Source of the DNA: Paramuribaculum sp.
GTDB lineage: Bacteria > Bacteroidota > Bacteroidia > Bacteroidales > Muribaculaceae
Length of the DNA stretch: 34,403 nucleotides
Direction of reading: 5' to 3'
NCBI GenBank assembly: GCA_029060545.1
Contig: JAIDTT010000036.1
Location: 1-34,403 of the forward strand
Shown: piece after piece, positions 25,738 through 34,322 of the stretch
How positions within the stretch are numbered: the stretch's first letter is position 1
How the letters are laid out: every line of letters begins with the position of its first letter
Notes under the pieces: model-generated
The model's database searches: none
Seen by the model: the letters and a program-made list of their open reading frames with translations, nothing else
Told to the model about the DNA's origin: nothing
Made by a program: the position numbers and the translations under genes

Positions 25738-26955
25738 ATGTCACTACATACATCAGCCAACCATACCGACCATTCACCCAGACGTATAGCCGTGCTCGGC
25801 TCGACCGGCTCGATCGGTACGCAGACCCTCGACATTATCTCCTCGCATCCCGATCGTTTTGCAGCCGAGGTGCTTGTGGCAGGCCGTAATGTGGATATGC
25901 TCATAGAGCAATCCCGCCGCTTCCGCCCCTCTCTGGCCGTGATAGCCGACGAATCTAAGTATGCCGCTTTGCGCGATGCCCTTGCTCCGCTTGGCATCTC
26001 CACAGCTGCCGGAGCTACTGCCGTAGCCGAAGCCATGACATTGCCGCAGATCGATACAGTCCTCACGGCCACTGTCGGTTATAGTGGACTTGCCCCCACT
26101 ATCAGTGCTATCCGTGCCGGTAAGGACATTGCGCTCGCCAACAAGGAGACGCTCGTCGTAGCCGGTGACCTCATCACCCGGATGCTCGCCGCTTCGCCAT
26201 CCGGACTCTACCCCGTAGATTCCGAGCATAGCGCTATCCGGCAGTGTCTTATCGGAGAAGACCCGGCTCGCGTTAGCCGACTCATCATTACAGCCTCCGG
26301 CGGACCCTTCCGCAATATGACGCTTGCGCAGATGCGTACCGCCACCGTCGAGCAGGCGCTTTCACACCCCAACTGGCACATGGGTGCCAAGATCACCATC
26401 GATTCCGCTACGATGATCAACAAAGCATTCGAGATCATCGAAGCCCGCTGGCTCTTCGGCGTCGCTCCCGATAAGATAGTGCCGGTCGTACATCCGCAAT
26501 CGATCATACACTCTATGGTAGAGTTTGTCGACGGCGCCGTCAAAGCCCAGCTCGGCACACCCGATATGCGCCTTCCCATCAGCTTTGCGCTCGCAGCCGA
26601 CGCCCGCCTGCATTCCGATCGTCCTGCGTTGCGGCTTAGCGATATGTCGGAGCTCACGTTCACCGAGCCCGACTACCGGCGCTTCCCCTGTCTTTCTCTG
26701 GCATCCTACGCACTCGACCGCGGCGGCAATACTGCATGTATCATCAATGCTGCCAACGAGGTAGGCGTCGCTGCATTCCTCGATCGCCGCATCGCGTTCA
26801 CTGATATTTATAATCTTATCCGTCATACCCTCGATCATATCGACTACGTGGCCTCGCCCGACTACGCTGACTATGTGGCTACCAACGATGCCGCCGTCGA
26901 GTTCGCTCGTGCAGCGGTGGCCGGGGGCGACATACCTTCATATTACAACGATTAA
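25738..26955 (+). CDS. dxr: 1-deoxy-D-xylulose 5-phosphate reductoisomerase
   Basis: Converts DXP to MEP with NADPH, the committed step of the MEP pathway. The start ATG at 25738 gives 405 aa; the frame is open further upstream but contains the promoter. The NADPH-binding loop GSTGSIG is at residues 21-27. ANKETLVVAG, the metal-binding VDSEHSAIRQC, the substrate loop ITASGGPFR, and TMINKAFEIIEARWLF are all present. It heads a plus-strand unit and is followed by rseP after 15 bp. The next-but-one pathway enzyme, ispD, is at 8050-8757. Confidence 0.96.
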   Translation: MSLHTSANHTDHSPRRIAVLGSTGSIGTQTLDIISSHPDRFAAEVLVAGRNVDMLIEQSRRFRPSLAVIADESKYAALRDALAPLGISTAAGATAVAEAMTLPQIDTVLTATVGYSGLAPTISAIRAGKDIALANKETLVVAGDLITRMLAASPSGLYPVDSEHSAIRQCLIGEDPARVSRLIITASGGPFRNMTLAQMRTATVEQALSHPNWHMGAKITIDSATMINKAFEIIEARWLFGVAPDKIVPVVHPQSIIHSMVEFVDGAVKAQLGTPDMRLPISFALAADARLHSDRPALRLSDMSELTFTEPDYRRFPCLSLASYALDRGGNTACIINAANEVGVAAFLDRRIAFTDIYNLIRHTLDHIDYVASPDYADYVATNDAAVEFARAAVAGGDIPSYYND

Positions 26956-26970
26956 CACCACACCCCTCAA

Positions 26971-28341
26971 ATGGAGACATTTTTTATCAAAGCCGTACAA
27001 CTTATAGCAGCCCTCGCCTTTCTGGTGATCGTCCACGAATTCGGTCACTATATCATCGCGCGCGCTTTCGGCATCAAGGTAGAGAAGTTCTACCTCTTTT
27101 TCAACCCCTGGTTCAGCCTCTTCAAGTGGAAACCCAAGCCCTCCAAGAAGCCCAAACTCGATAAGGACGGCAATCCCAAAGCTACGTGGCGCGACACCGA
27201 GTACGGCATTGGCTGGCTCCCGCTCGGCGGATATGTGAAGATCGCCGGCATGATCGACGAGTCGATGGACAAGGAGCAGATGAAGCAGCCCGAGCAGCCG
27301 TGGGAATTCCGCTCCCGTCCGGCCTATCAGCGCCTGTCGGTTATGCTTGCTGGCGTGGTGTTCAACTTCATTCTCGCCATTGCCATCTATGCCGGCATCG
27401 CCTTCTACTGGGGTCGTGAATACATTCCGCTCGAAACGGCCTACGAAGGTATGGACTTCTCGCCTGCTGCGCTCGAAGCCGGTTTCCGCAATGGCGACGT
27501 GATTCTCGAAGCCGACGGTAAGCCCATCGATATGTCCGACAATACAGCCATGTATCACGTGGCTGACGCACGCACCGTGCGTGTGCTGCGCGACTATAAG
27601 GACACCGTGGATATCACTCTCCCCGCCGACTTTATCTTTATGGTGAGCAAAAACCGCGCCTTTATGTCATATCGCATGCCGGCCATCGTCGATAAGGTAC
27701 AGGGCGGTACCGCCGCAGCCGAGGCCGGCCTGAAGCCCGGCGACCGTATCGTGGGCGTCGGAGGCTTCCCCACTCCATCCTATACCGAACTTACTCAGGA
27801 GTTGCAGAAAGTCGCCGGCCGAAAGGTACTACTGTCGATTGAGCGCGGCGATTCACTCATTGAAGTATCAGCTAAGCCGTCGAAGGCAGGCAAACTCGGA
27901 TTCCAGCTCAAGCCAATCACCGAACTGTATCCTACCGAGCGCGTGAAATATAGCTTCCTCGGCTCATTCCCTGCCGGATGGGAAATCGGCACATCCACAC
28001 TCACTACCTACGTAAGCTCCTTGCGCCATCTCTTCTCTGCCGAGGGGGCAAAGAGCATTGGCGGCTTCGGTGCCATCGGCAGCATGTTCCCCGACCGATG
28101 GAATTGGCTAAGCTTCTGGGAGATCACCGCATTCCTATCCGTAGTGCTCGCATTCATGAACATCATTCCCATCCCCGGTCTCGACGGTGGTCACGCCTTC
28201 TTCGTGCTGGCCGAGATGATCACACGCCGCAAGCCGAGTGAGAAATTCATCGAATACGCTCAGTATGCCGGTATGATGTTTCTCATACTTCTCCTTCTCT
28301 ATGCCAACGGTGCCGACATCGTCCGCGCCATAATGAACTGA
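26971..28341 (+). CDS. rseP: RIP metalloprotease, site-2 protease family (M50)
   Basis: Intramembrane zinc protease that cleaves membrane-bound anti-sigma factors and leftover signal peptides. The zinc motif HEFGH is at residues 22-26 in the first membrane segment, and the second motif NIIPIPGLDGGH carries D405 in the third. One clear PDZ domain (GGTAAAEAGLKPGDRIVGVGG) and a preceding degenerate one lie in between. At 456 aa it is of usual length. It is tightly placed after dxr, an order also seen in other bacteria where the two genes are often neighbours. Confidence 0.94.
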   Translation: METFFIKAVQLIAALAFLVIVHEFGHYIIARAFGIKVEKFYLFFNPWFSLFKWKPKPSKKPKLDKDGNPKATWRDTEYGIGWLPLGGYVKIAGMIDESMDKEQMKQPEQPWEFRSRPAYQRLSVMLAGVVFNFILAIAIYAGIAFYWGREYIPLETAYEGMDFSPAALEAGFRNGDVILEADGKPIDMSDNTAMYHVADARTVRVLRDYKDTVDITLPADFIFMVSKNRAFMSYRMPAIVDKVQGGTAAAEAGLKPGDRIVGVGGFPTPSYTELTQELQKVAGRKVLLSIERGDSLIEVSAKPSKAGKLGFQLKPITELYPTERVKYSFLGSFPAGWEIGTSTLTTYVSSLRHLFSAEGAKSIGGFGAIGSMFPDRWNWLSFWEITAFLSVVLAFMNIIPIPGLDGGHAFFVLAEMITRRKPSEKFIEYAQYAGMMFLILLLLYANGADIVRAIMN

Positions 28342-28348
28342 TCCCCCT

Positions 28349-29533
28349 ATGGAATATCCCGAAATAGTATTGCATCGCGGCAAGGAAGAGTCGCTGCTGA
28401 GATTCCACCCCTGGGTATTTTCAGGCGCTATCCGCCATTTGCCCAAGGGTATCGAAGAGGGCGACCTCGTCAAAGTATTTGCCGCCGACGGCCGTATGCT
28501 CGGCATAGGCCACTATCAGATTGGATCTATTGCCGTGCGTATACTCACATGGGCCGATGAGGCTGTCGATGCTTCATTCTACGCCCGCCGCCTCGACGAC
28601 GCTTTCCGTATGCGCCGATCCATCGGTATAGTCAATGCCGATACCGACGCCTATCGCCTTGTACATGGCGAGGGCGACTTCCTCCCCGGACTTATCGTCG
28701 ACGTCTACGGCCCCACCGCTGTGGTGCAGGCTCATTCGCCCGGTATGCACTTCGCCCGCCTCGATATCGCCCGCAGCCTTGTAGAGCTCCCCGATGCCGG
28801 CATCACGAGCGTATATTATAAGTCCGAGACCACACTTCCGTATAAGGCTCAGCTCGATCCGACCAACGAATATCTCATCGGCGACTTTTCCGGTGATGTG
28901 GCTATGGAGCAGGGGCTTAAATTCCATGTCGACTGGCTCCGCGGTCAGAAGACCGGATTTTTCGTCGATCAGCGCGACAACCGTATGCTCCTGCAGCGCT
29001 ATTCGGCCGATCGGAAGGTGCTCAATATGTTCTGCTACACCGGTGGCTTCTCCGTCTACGCTCTGCGTGGAGGCGCTCGGGAAGTGTGCTCCGTCGATAG
29101 TTCGGCCAAAGCCATCGCCCTCACAGAGGCCAATGTCGAGCTCAATTTCCCGGGAGCTCCCAACCATAATGCTGTAGCCGTGGATGCCTTTGAGTATCTG
29201 GCCGATATGGAGAAGGGGCGCTTCGATCTCATCGTGCTCGACCCGCCCGCTTTTGCCAAGCATCGCGGAGCCATAAAGAATGCGCTCCGGGGCTATCAGC
29301 GCCTCAATGCGCGTGCTTTCGAGAAGATAGCTCCCCGCGGTGTGCTATTCACCTTCTCATGTTCGCAGGCCATCACTAAAGAGCAGTTCAGGCTCGCTGT
29401 ATTCTCAGCTGCCGCACAGAGCGGTCGCCGCGTGAGGATACTCCATCAGCTCACCCAACCCGCCGATCATCCTATCAACATCTACCATCCCGAAGGCGAA
29501 TACCTCAAGGGACTGGTGCTATATGTCGAATAA
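28349..29533 (+). CDS. Class I SAM-dependent rRNA methyltransferase, RlmI-like
   Basis: Probable 23S rRNA m5C methyltransferase (RlmI modifies C1962 in E. coli), 394 aa. A PUA domain lies at about residues 1-80 (HRGKEESLLRFHPWVFSGAI). The middle has KTGFFVDQRDNR, then the SAM-binding VLNMFCYTGGFSVYALRGGA, and the catalytic-type motif DPPAFAKHR with D298. FTFSCSQAIT near the end contains the Cys expected for m5C chemistry. It starts 7 bp after rseP and is followed 17 bp later by the DPP III gene. The exact target base is inferred from family. Confidence 0.88.
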   Translation: MEYPEIVLHRGKEESLLRFHPWVFSGAIRHLPKGIEEGDLVKVFAADGRMLGIGHYQIGSIAVRILTWADEAVDASFYARRLDDAFRMRRSIGIVNADTDAYRLVHGEGDFLPGLIVDVYGPTAVVQAHSPGMHFARLDIARSLVELPDAGITSVYYKSETTLPYKAQLDPTNEYLIGDFSGDVAMEQGLKFHVDWLRGQKTGFFVDQRDNRMLLQRYSADRKVLNMFCYTGGFSVYALRGGAREVCSVDSSAKAIALTEANVELNFPGAPNHNAVAVDAFEYLADMEKGRFDLIVLDPPAFAKHRGAIKNALRGYQRLNARAFEKIAPRGVLFTFSCSQAITKEQFRLAVFSAAAQSGRRVRILHQLTQPADHPINIYHPEGEYLKGLVLYVE

Positions 29534-29550
29534 TACAATATCAATCCGCA

Positions 29551-31608
29551 ATGTCAAAGATAAAACACGCCATCATGGCCACAACACTTTCACTCTCCGC
29601 CATGGCAGCTTCGGCCGACGCCAATCCCACGTTCAACTATAATGTCGACCGCTTCGCCGATATCGAAGTGCTCCGCTATAAAGTACCCGGATTTGAGGAG
29701 CTGACCCCCAATCAGCGCCTGCTCGTCTACTATCTCACCGAAGCCGCCATCGCCGGACGCGATATCCTCTGGGATCAGAATAGCCGCTACGGCCTCGAGC
29801 TTCGCCAGCTTCTCGAATATATCTACACACACTTCGACGGCGACCGCTCGTCGGCCGACTTCAAGGCTTTCGAGCAATATCTCAAGCAGGTATGGTTCGG
29901 CAACGGCGTGTATCATCACTACTCGATGGATAAGTTCACTCCCGGCTTCTCGCGCGACTTCTTCGTAGGCGAGCTCGCCAAGGTGCCCGTAGCTCATCAG
30001 GGTAAGAATACCGCCGACATTATCCGTCTGATCTTCGACCCGCAGTTCCTCCCCAAGAAGGTCAATCAGGCCGATGGCGTAGATCTCATCGTCACTTCCG
30101 CAGGCAATCTCTACGGCCCCGGCGTCACTCAGCAGGAAGTGGAGGACTATTACAATTCACTCAAGGACACCACCGATACTACTCCCATATCCTACGGCCT
30201 CAACACCCGCGTGGTGAAGGAAAACGGTAAGATCGTGGAGCAGACCTACCGCCTCGGCGGTCTCTATTCCGACGCCATAGCCCGCATCATCGACAATCTC
30301 ACCAAGGCGCTCCCTTACGCCGAGAATGATACCCAGCGCGAAGTCATCCAAAAACTCATCTCCTACTATAAGTCGGGCGACCTCAAGGAATTCGACGACT
30401 ATTCTATAGCGTGGGTAAGCGATCTCGCTTCGCAGGTCGACTTTATCAACGGATTTATCGAAAGCTACGACGATCCACTCGGCATGACAGGCAACTGGGA
30501 GTCCATCGTCAACTTCAAGAATATCCCTGCCAGCCACCGCACCGAAGTGATCTCCGACAATGCCCAGTGGTTTGAGGATCACTCTCCCGTCGATCCCCGC
30601 TTCCGCAAGGATAAGGTACGCGGCGTTTCCGCCAAGGTTATCACCGCTGCTATCCTCGCCGGCGACTCCTATCCAGCCACCCCCATAGGCATCAATCTAC
30701 CCAATGCCAACTGGATCCGTGCAGCCCACGGCTCCAAGTCGGTCACCATCGAGAACATCACCGAAGCCTACGATGCCGCATCCCACGGCGATGGCTTCAA
30801 TGAAGAATTTGTGCCCGATGCCGCTACCCGCGAGCTGATGGATAAGTATCTCTTCATCACCGACAATCTCCATACCGACCTCCACGAATGTCTCGGCCAC
30901 GGCTCCGGACGTCTCCTCCCCGGTGTTGACCCCGACGCCCTTAAAGCCCACGGCTCCACCCTTGAAGAAGCCCGCGCCGATCTCTTCGCCCTTTATTATC
31001 TGGCCGATCCCAAGCTCGTGGAACTCGGACTGCTCGATTCGCCCGAAGCCTACAAAGCCGAATACTATAAGTATATGCTCAACGGCCTCATGACCCAACT
31101 CATGCGTATTGAGCCCGGTAAGGATATCGAGGAAGCCCACATGCGCAATCGCAAGCTCATTGCCGAATGGGCGCTCCGCGCTGGCGCACCGCAGAACGTG
31201 GTCGAACTGAAGAAGCACGATGGCAAGACCTACGTCGTGATCAACGACTACGAAGCGCTCCGCGGTCTCTTCGGTCAGCTCCTTGCCGAGATTCAGCGCA
31301 TCAAGAGCGAGGGCGACTACGAAGCCGGCCGTCAGCTCGTTGAGGAATACGCCGTGAAGGTCGATCCCACCCTCCATCAGGAAGTGCTCGACCGCTACAG
31401 CCACCTCTCCATCGCTCCCTATAAGGGATTCGTCAACCCCGTCTACACTCTCGTGACCGATGCCGAAGGTCAGCCCGTGGATGTCACTATCAGCTATACG
31501 GAGGACTATCCATCGCAGATGCTTCGCTATAGCCGCGACTATTCGCCCCTCACCGCTAAGAAATGTTGCAAGAAGAGTTCGCATCACGGTTGCTCGAAAG
31601 CGCAGTAA
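29551..31608 (+). CDS. Dipeptidyl peptidase III (M49 family), exported
   Basis: Zinc exopeptidase removing dipeptides from peptide N-termini; 685 aa. The M49 signature HEXXGH is HECLGH at residues 445-450, and the second zinc motif is EEARAD at 472-477, the same form as the characterised Bacteroides thetaiotaomicron enzyme. The N-terminus ([24 protein letters not shown]) looks like a cleavable signal peptide, so the site of action is the periplasm. The last residues are Cys/His/Lys-rich ([16 protein letters not shown]) and are encoded where the gene overlaps recR by 46 bp. The gene is complete. Confidence 0.93.
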   Translation: MSKIKHAIMATTLSLSAMAASADANPTFNYNVDRFADIEVLRYKVPGFEELTPNQRLLVYYLTEAAIAGRDILWDQNSRYGLELRQLLEYIYTHFDGDRSSADFKAFEQYLKQVWFGNGVYHHYSMDKFTPGFSRDFFVGELAKVPVAHQGKNTADIIRLIFDPQFLPKKVNQADGVDLIVTSAGNLYGPGVTQQEVEDYYNSLKDTTDTTPISYGLNTRVVKENGKIVEQTYRLGGLYSDAIARIIDNLTKALPYAENDTQREVIQKLISYYKSGDLKEFDDYSIAWVSDLASQVDFINGFIESYDDPLGMTGNWESIVNFKNIPASHRTEVISDNAQWFEDHSPVDPRFRKDKVRGVSAKVITAAILAGDSYPATPIGINLPNANWIRAAHGSKSVTIENITEAYDAASHGDGFNEEFVPDAATRELMDKYLFITDNLHTDLHECLGHGSGRLLPGVDPDALKAHGSTLEEARADLFALYYLADPKLVELGLLDSPEAYKAEYYKYMLNGLMTQLMRIEPGKDIEEAHMRNRKLIAEWALRAGAPQNVVELKKHDGKTYVVINDYEALRGLFGQLLAEIQRIKSEGDYEAGRQLVEEYAVKVDPTLHQEVLDRYSHLSIAPYKGFVNPVYTLVTDAEGQPVDVTISYTEDYPSQMLRYSRDYSPLTAKKCCKKSSHHGCSKAQ

Positions 31609-32195
31609 CCGAGCTGTCGCGACTGCCCGGCGTAGGACGTAAGACCGCTCTGCGCCTGGCTCTGCACCTCCTCCGTCGCGACGAGGCTCAGAGCGTGGCG
31701 CTCGGCGAGGCCATTATCGACCTCCGCAGAAATATCCGCTATTGTACCCGGTGCCACAACATCTCCGAGACCGAGACCTGTGCTATATGCTCATCACCAT
31801 CGCGCACGGCGTCAACGGTGTGCGTTGTCGAGAACGTATCGGATGTGATGGCAGTGGAGCGCACCCGCCAGTATCAGGGTGTCTACCATGTGCTCGGGGG
31901 GGTCATCTCGCCGATGGATGGAATAGGACCCGACACACTTGAGATCGATTCGCTCGTGGAGCGTGTGGAGCAGGGTGGTATCGACGAGGTCATCCTCGCA
32001 CTGCCCGCCACGATGGAGGGCGACACCACCAACTTCTACATCTTCCGCAAACTTGCTCCGTTTACCGATCTCAAGATCACCCAGCTCGCTCGTGGCGTAG
32101 CCGTAGGCAACGAACTCGAATATACCGACGAGATCACCCTCGGGCGCAGTATTCTACACCGCACATTGTTCTCCGACTCATTCAACAAACGATGA
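31563..32195 (+). CDS. recR: Recombination protein RecR
   Basis: Works with RecO (and RecF) to load RecA on gapped DNA. The helix-hairpin-helix [18 protein letters not shown] lies near residues 20-37. The zinc finger is C61-x2-C64 and C73-x2-C76. The TOPRIM region ([21 protein letters not shown]) and the Walker-B-like C-terminus ([26 protein letters not shown]) follow. The length of 210 aa is normal. The ATG at 31563 gives an N-terminus ([22 protein letters not shown]) that fits the family, so the 46-bp overlap with the DPP III gene is real. The stop overlaps the next start as ATGA. Confidence 0.95.
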   Translation: MLQEEFASRLLESAVTELSRLPGVGRKTALRLALHLLRRDEAQSVALGEAIIDLRRNIRYCTRCHNISETETCAICSSPSRTASTVCVVENVSDVMAVERTRQYQGVYHVLGGVISPMDGIGPDTLEIDSLVERVEQGGIDEVILALPATMEGDTTNFYIFRKLAPFTDLKITQLARGVAVGNELEYTDEITLGRSILHRTLFSDSFNKR

Positions 32196-32707
32196 TATCC
32201 GACGTCAACATCTATCTGCGGGCCCCCGAGCCCGCAGACCTATCCACGATGTATGCCGTGGAAAACGACCGCACGCTCTGGCAGAGCAGCGCCGTGCGTG
32301 CGCCGATGTCGATGTATAAGCTCCGTCAGTTTGTCGAAGCCTACGATGCCAATGTGCTCGCCACCGATAGCGGTCGCTTTACCATCTGCCGTCGCTCAGA
32401 TGACGCGCTGCTCGGCTTCATCGACTACTTCGAACTCGACACCCTCAATCGTCGCACCGGCATCGGGTTAGTGATCCTCGAAGAGTATCGGGCGCAAGGC
32501 TATGGAGCAGCGAGCATAGAGTTGTTGGCCGAATATCTCGGCAAAGAACTCGGATTACACTCCCTATGGGCCGTCATCGCGCAGGACAATCAGGCATCGC
32601 GCGCCACCTTCGAATCCGCCCGCTTCACCACCTCCGGCCGTCTGCGCAGCTGGATTCGCACCGGCACCACCTACACCGACGCCCTCCTCTACCAGCGCCT
32701 CCTATAA
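32192..32707 (+). CDS. GNAT-family N-acetyltransferase (RimJ/RimL or SpeG-like)
   Basis: 171 aa. The order of strands and motifs fits acetyl-CoA-dependent N-acetyltransferases: [20 protein letters not shown] at the start, [23 protein letters not shown] for beta-strands 2-4, the acetyl-CoA loop [18 protein letters not shown] (R/QxxGxG/A type), and [19 protein letters not shown] near the end. The substrate could be a ribosomal protein N-terminus or a polyamine and cannot be settled. Coupled to recR through a 4-bp overlap (32192-32195), it is the last gene of the dxr unit. Confidence 0.87.
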   Translation: MISDVNIYLRAPEPADLSTMYAVENDRTLWQSSAVRAPMSMYKLRQFVEAYDANVLATDSGRFTICRRSDDALLGFIDYFELDTLNRRTGIGLVILEEYRAQGYGAASIELLAEYLGKELGLHSLWAVIAQDNQASRATFESARFTTSGRLRSWIRTGTTYTDALLYQRLL

Positions 32708-32746
32708 TAATCGAGGCATAGATAAAATTTTTTTGAAAAATATGTG

Positions 32747-32776
32747 TTAGGCCGGCCAATCCCGGCCTTAACTTTG
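32747..32776 (+). promoter_or_regulatory. Promoter of repeat-element copy 1
   Basis: TAACTTTG at 32769-32776, with TTA at 32747-32749 at a 19-bp spacing and an A/T-tract UP-like block just upstream. The spacer is nearly one inverted repeat (AGGCCGG/CCGGCCT around CCAATC, 32749-32768), which could be an operator or a stem. Confidence 0.6.
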
Positions 32777-32779
32777 TCC

Positions 32780-32880
32780 ACATAAACCCAAACAACCGAC
32801 GCATTGCGTCAGCCAGGATCGGAGGCTTGTAGGGAAGATTTTCAAATCTTCCGCCTGTAGCGCCTGCCTCCGTCCCCCTC
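32780..32880 (+). ncRNA. Predicted structured RNA, copy 1
   Basis: After the promoter comes TGCGTCAGCCAGGA, then a stem: GGA (32816-32818), one bulged base, CGGAGGC (32820-32826), pairing with GCCTCCG (32866-32872) and TCC (32873-32875). Inside sits a second hairpin, GGAAGATT/AATCTTCC (32833-32852). No protein start or long frame follows the promoter on this strand. The ends are guesses, and no named RNA family is claimed. Confidence 0.45.
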
Positions 32881-32961
32881 AAATCCGCGACTGCTGCATC
32901 TTCCGCGTCAACGACCTTGAAGTATTCTTGTGAAATGTCCTCATAATCCAGATATTATCAC

Positions 32962-32969
32962 TACCTTTG
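32962..32969 (+). promoter_or_regulatory. -7 element directly before the serine hydrolase gene
   Basis: TACCTTTG ends four bases before the ATG at 32974, so the transcript should begin at or next to the start codon. There is no TTG at -33. Confidence 0.55.
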
Positions 32970-32973
32970 TATT

Positions 32974-34113
32974 ATGAAAAGGCTCGCATACATACTCATT
33001 TCGTTAGTGTTTATTCTTACAAGTTGCACCACATTCAGGTCTATCAAATGTGGAAATCCGTCAACTGACACATATCTAAATTTTGCGCTTGATACAATAT
33101 CAGCAAAAGAAAATCCCAAAGAGGTACTGATTTTCGACTCTAACCATTATCGTTATTTTGAAGACTCAAAATTTTCAGGAGGTCTTTTTAACGGAGAAAC
33201 CATTGGAGAATATTTTTCGCGTGTTAGAGGCAATGGTGCGCTACTGATAGTTCGCAATGATACTATTCTTCTCGAAAAATATTATGGTAATTTCTCAAAA
33301 CTCTCACCGTCCAATATATTCTCTATAAGTAAAGCCGTAACTGCGTTGTTGTGTGGGATTGCCGTAGACGAGGGATATATCTCAATTTCTGAACCTATAA
33401 CGAAATATATTCCTGAGCTGAATAATGCAGACTCAATGTTTCAGAAGCTCACAATTGAGCATCTTCTTGATATGCGAACCGGTCTTGATTTTCAGGAAAG
33501 TTATGGCTGGAATCCATTATCAAAAATGGCTAAGTTATACTACGGCAATAACGTAGTCAATCAATTCAAAAAACTGCATTTCAAGTCTGAGCCCGGAACA
33601 TCACATTATTATAATTCTATGGCAACCGCATTGTTAGGGGTTGTTATTGAAAGAGCTGTTGGTGTACCTTTTTCACAGTACTTGCAAGAAAAAGTATGGA
33701 AACCGCTTGATATGGAAACCGATGCTTTTATTTCTCTTGATGACTCCAAACACCGACAGGCAAAAGCCTATGGCGGTTTAGTGTCTAACGTAAGGGATTT
33801 GGCAAAAATCGGTCGTCTATATATAAATAAAGGCACTCATAATAATCAACGTATTGTAAGCGAGGAATGGATAGATCGTTCTACTCATTCATCTCTTGAG
33901 AACGAAGCATACTCATTCGGTTGGAACAATATCATTATAAGAGTAAACGGTAAAGATATTGTTACTCCACGATTTTTTGCATTAGGATTATTTGGTCAAG
34001 TATTATTTTGCGACCCGGAACAGAATTTGATTTTTGTTACTCTTGGAGAAAAGAAAGGCTCCGAATATCATCTCCTATTCGATGATTTTTGTAATTTAAT
34101 CTCACAGGAATAA
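32974..34113 (+). CDS. Serine beta-lactamase-like hydrolase lipoprotein (PF00144 type)
   Basis: A 379-aa envelope lipoprotein. The signal peptide is MKRLAYILISLVFILTSC with the lipobox Cys18. The fold is that of class C beta-lactamases, esterases and DD-peptidases. The nucleophile motif SxxK is S117-I-S-K120, the second motif YxN is Y212-Y-N214, and the third (KTG/HxG-like) position appears as ALGLFGQ, without the usual His or Lys. True beta-lactamase activity is therefore unproven, and esterase or D-amino-acid peptidase activity is as likely. The gene is strikingly AT-rich with A/T-ending codons, unlike the GC-rich genes before it, which suggests recent transfer. It lies between two copies of a repeated element. 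Confidence 0.85.
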   Translation: MKRLAYILISLVFILTSCTTFRSIKCGNPSTDTYLNFALDTISAKENPKEVLIFDSNHYRYFEDSKFSGGLFNGETIGEYFSRVRGNGALLIVRNDTILLEKYYGNFSKLSPSNIFSISKAVTALLCGIAVDEGYISISEPITKYIPELNNADSMFQKLTIEHLLDMRTGLDFQESYGWNPLSKMAKLYYGNNVVNQFKKLHFKSEPGTSHYYNSMATALLGVVIERAVGVPFSQYLQEKVWKPLDMETDAFISLDDSKHRQAKAYGGLVSNVRDLAKIGRLYINKGTHNNQRIVSEEWIDRSTHSSLENEAYSFGWNNIIIRVNGKDIVTPRFFALGLFGQVLFCDPEQNLIFVTLGEKKGSEYHLLFDDFCNLISQE

Positions 34114-34142
34114 GCGTCTTTTCGCAACCGTCATAAGGTCCA

Positions 34143-34150
34143 TAACTTTG
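34143..34150 (+). promoter_or_regulatory. -7-like element before a 31-codon frame
   Basis: TAACTTTG on the plus strand, 19 bases before an ATG at 34170. The -33 region has TTC rather than TTG. Confidence 0.4.
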
Positions 34151-34169
34151 AGCCAATAAACTCAATGTT

Positions 34170-34265
34170 ATGGACTTCTCTTTTTCCGACCTTAATTTTA
34201 ACTCCGTAGCAACCCTGCCCGGCTTCGAGGCTCGCGTAGCTTTCACCTCAATCGTCGCTCATTGA
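34170..34265 (+). CDS. Possible 31-aa small protein
   Basis: The frame begins MDFSFSDLNFNSVATLPGFE and ends at a TGA at 34263-34265. A -7-like element precedes it at a fitting distance, and its stop touches the start of repeat-element copy 2. The peptide has no membrane segment or signal peptide and matches no family I know. It could equally be chance sequence in a non-coding leader. Confidence 0.3.
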   Translation: MDFSFSDLNFNSVATLPGFEARVAFTSIVAH

Positions 34266-34289
34266 TGAAATTTTTTTTAAAAATATGTG

Positions 34290-34319
34290 TTCCCCCACCC
34301 CAAACCCCTCGTACCTTTG
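34290..34319 (+). promoter_or_regulatory. Promoter of repeat-element copy 2
   Basis: TACCTTTG at 34312-34319 with TTC at 34290-34292, a 19-bp spacing exactly as in copy 1, and the same A/T-tract block upstream. Confidence 0.6.
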
Positions 34320-34322
34320 CAC

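Larger units (their letters stand above)
32721..32884 (+). repeat. Repeated promoter-plus-hairpin element, copy 1
   Basis: This copy starts with an A/T-tract block (GATAAAATTTTTTTGAAA... to 32748), 26 of 28 bases identical to copy 2 at 34264-34291. It continues with a promoter, the shared box TGCGTCAGCCAGGA, a bulged stem and the shared end CCTCAAA. It begins 13 bp after the GNAT stop. Read on the minus strand, the segment down from about 32954 stays open for ~100 codons but lacks a proper start. Confidence 0.7.
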
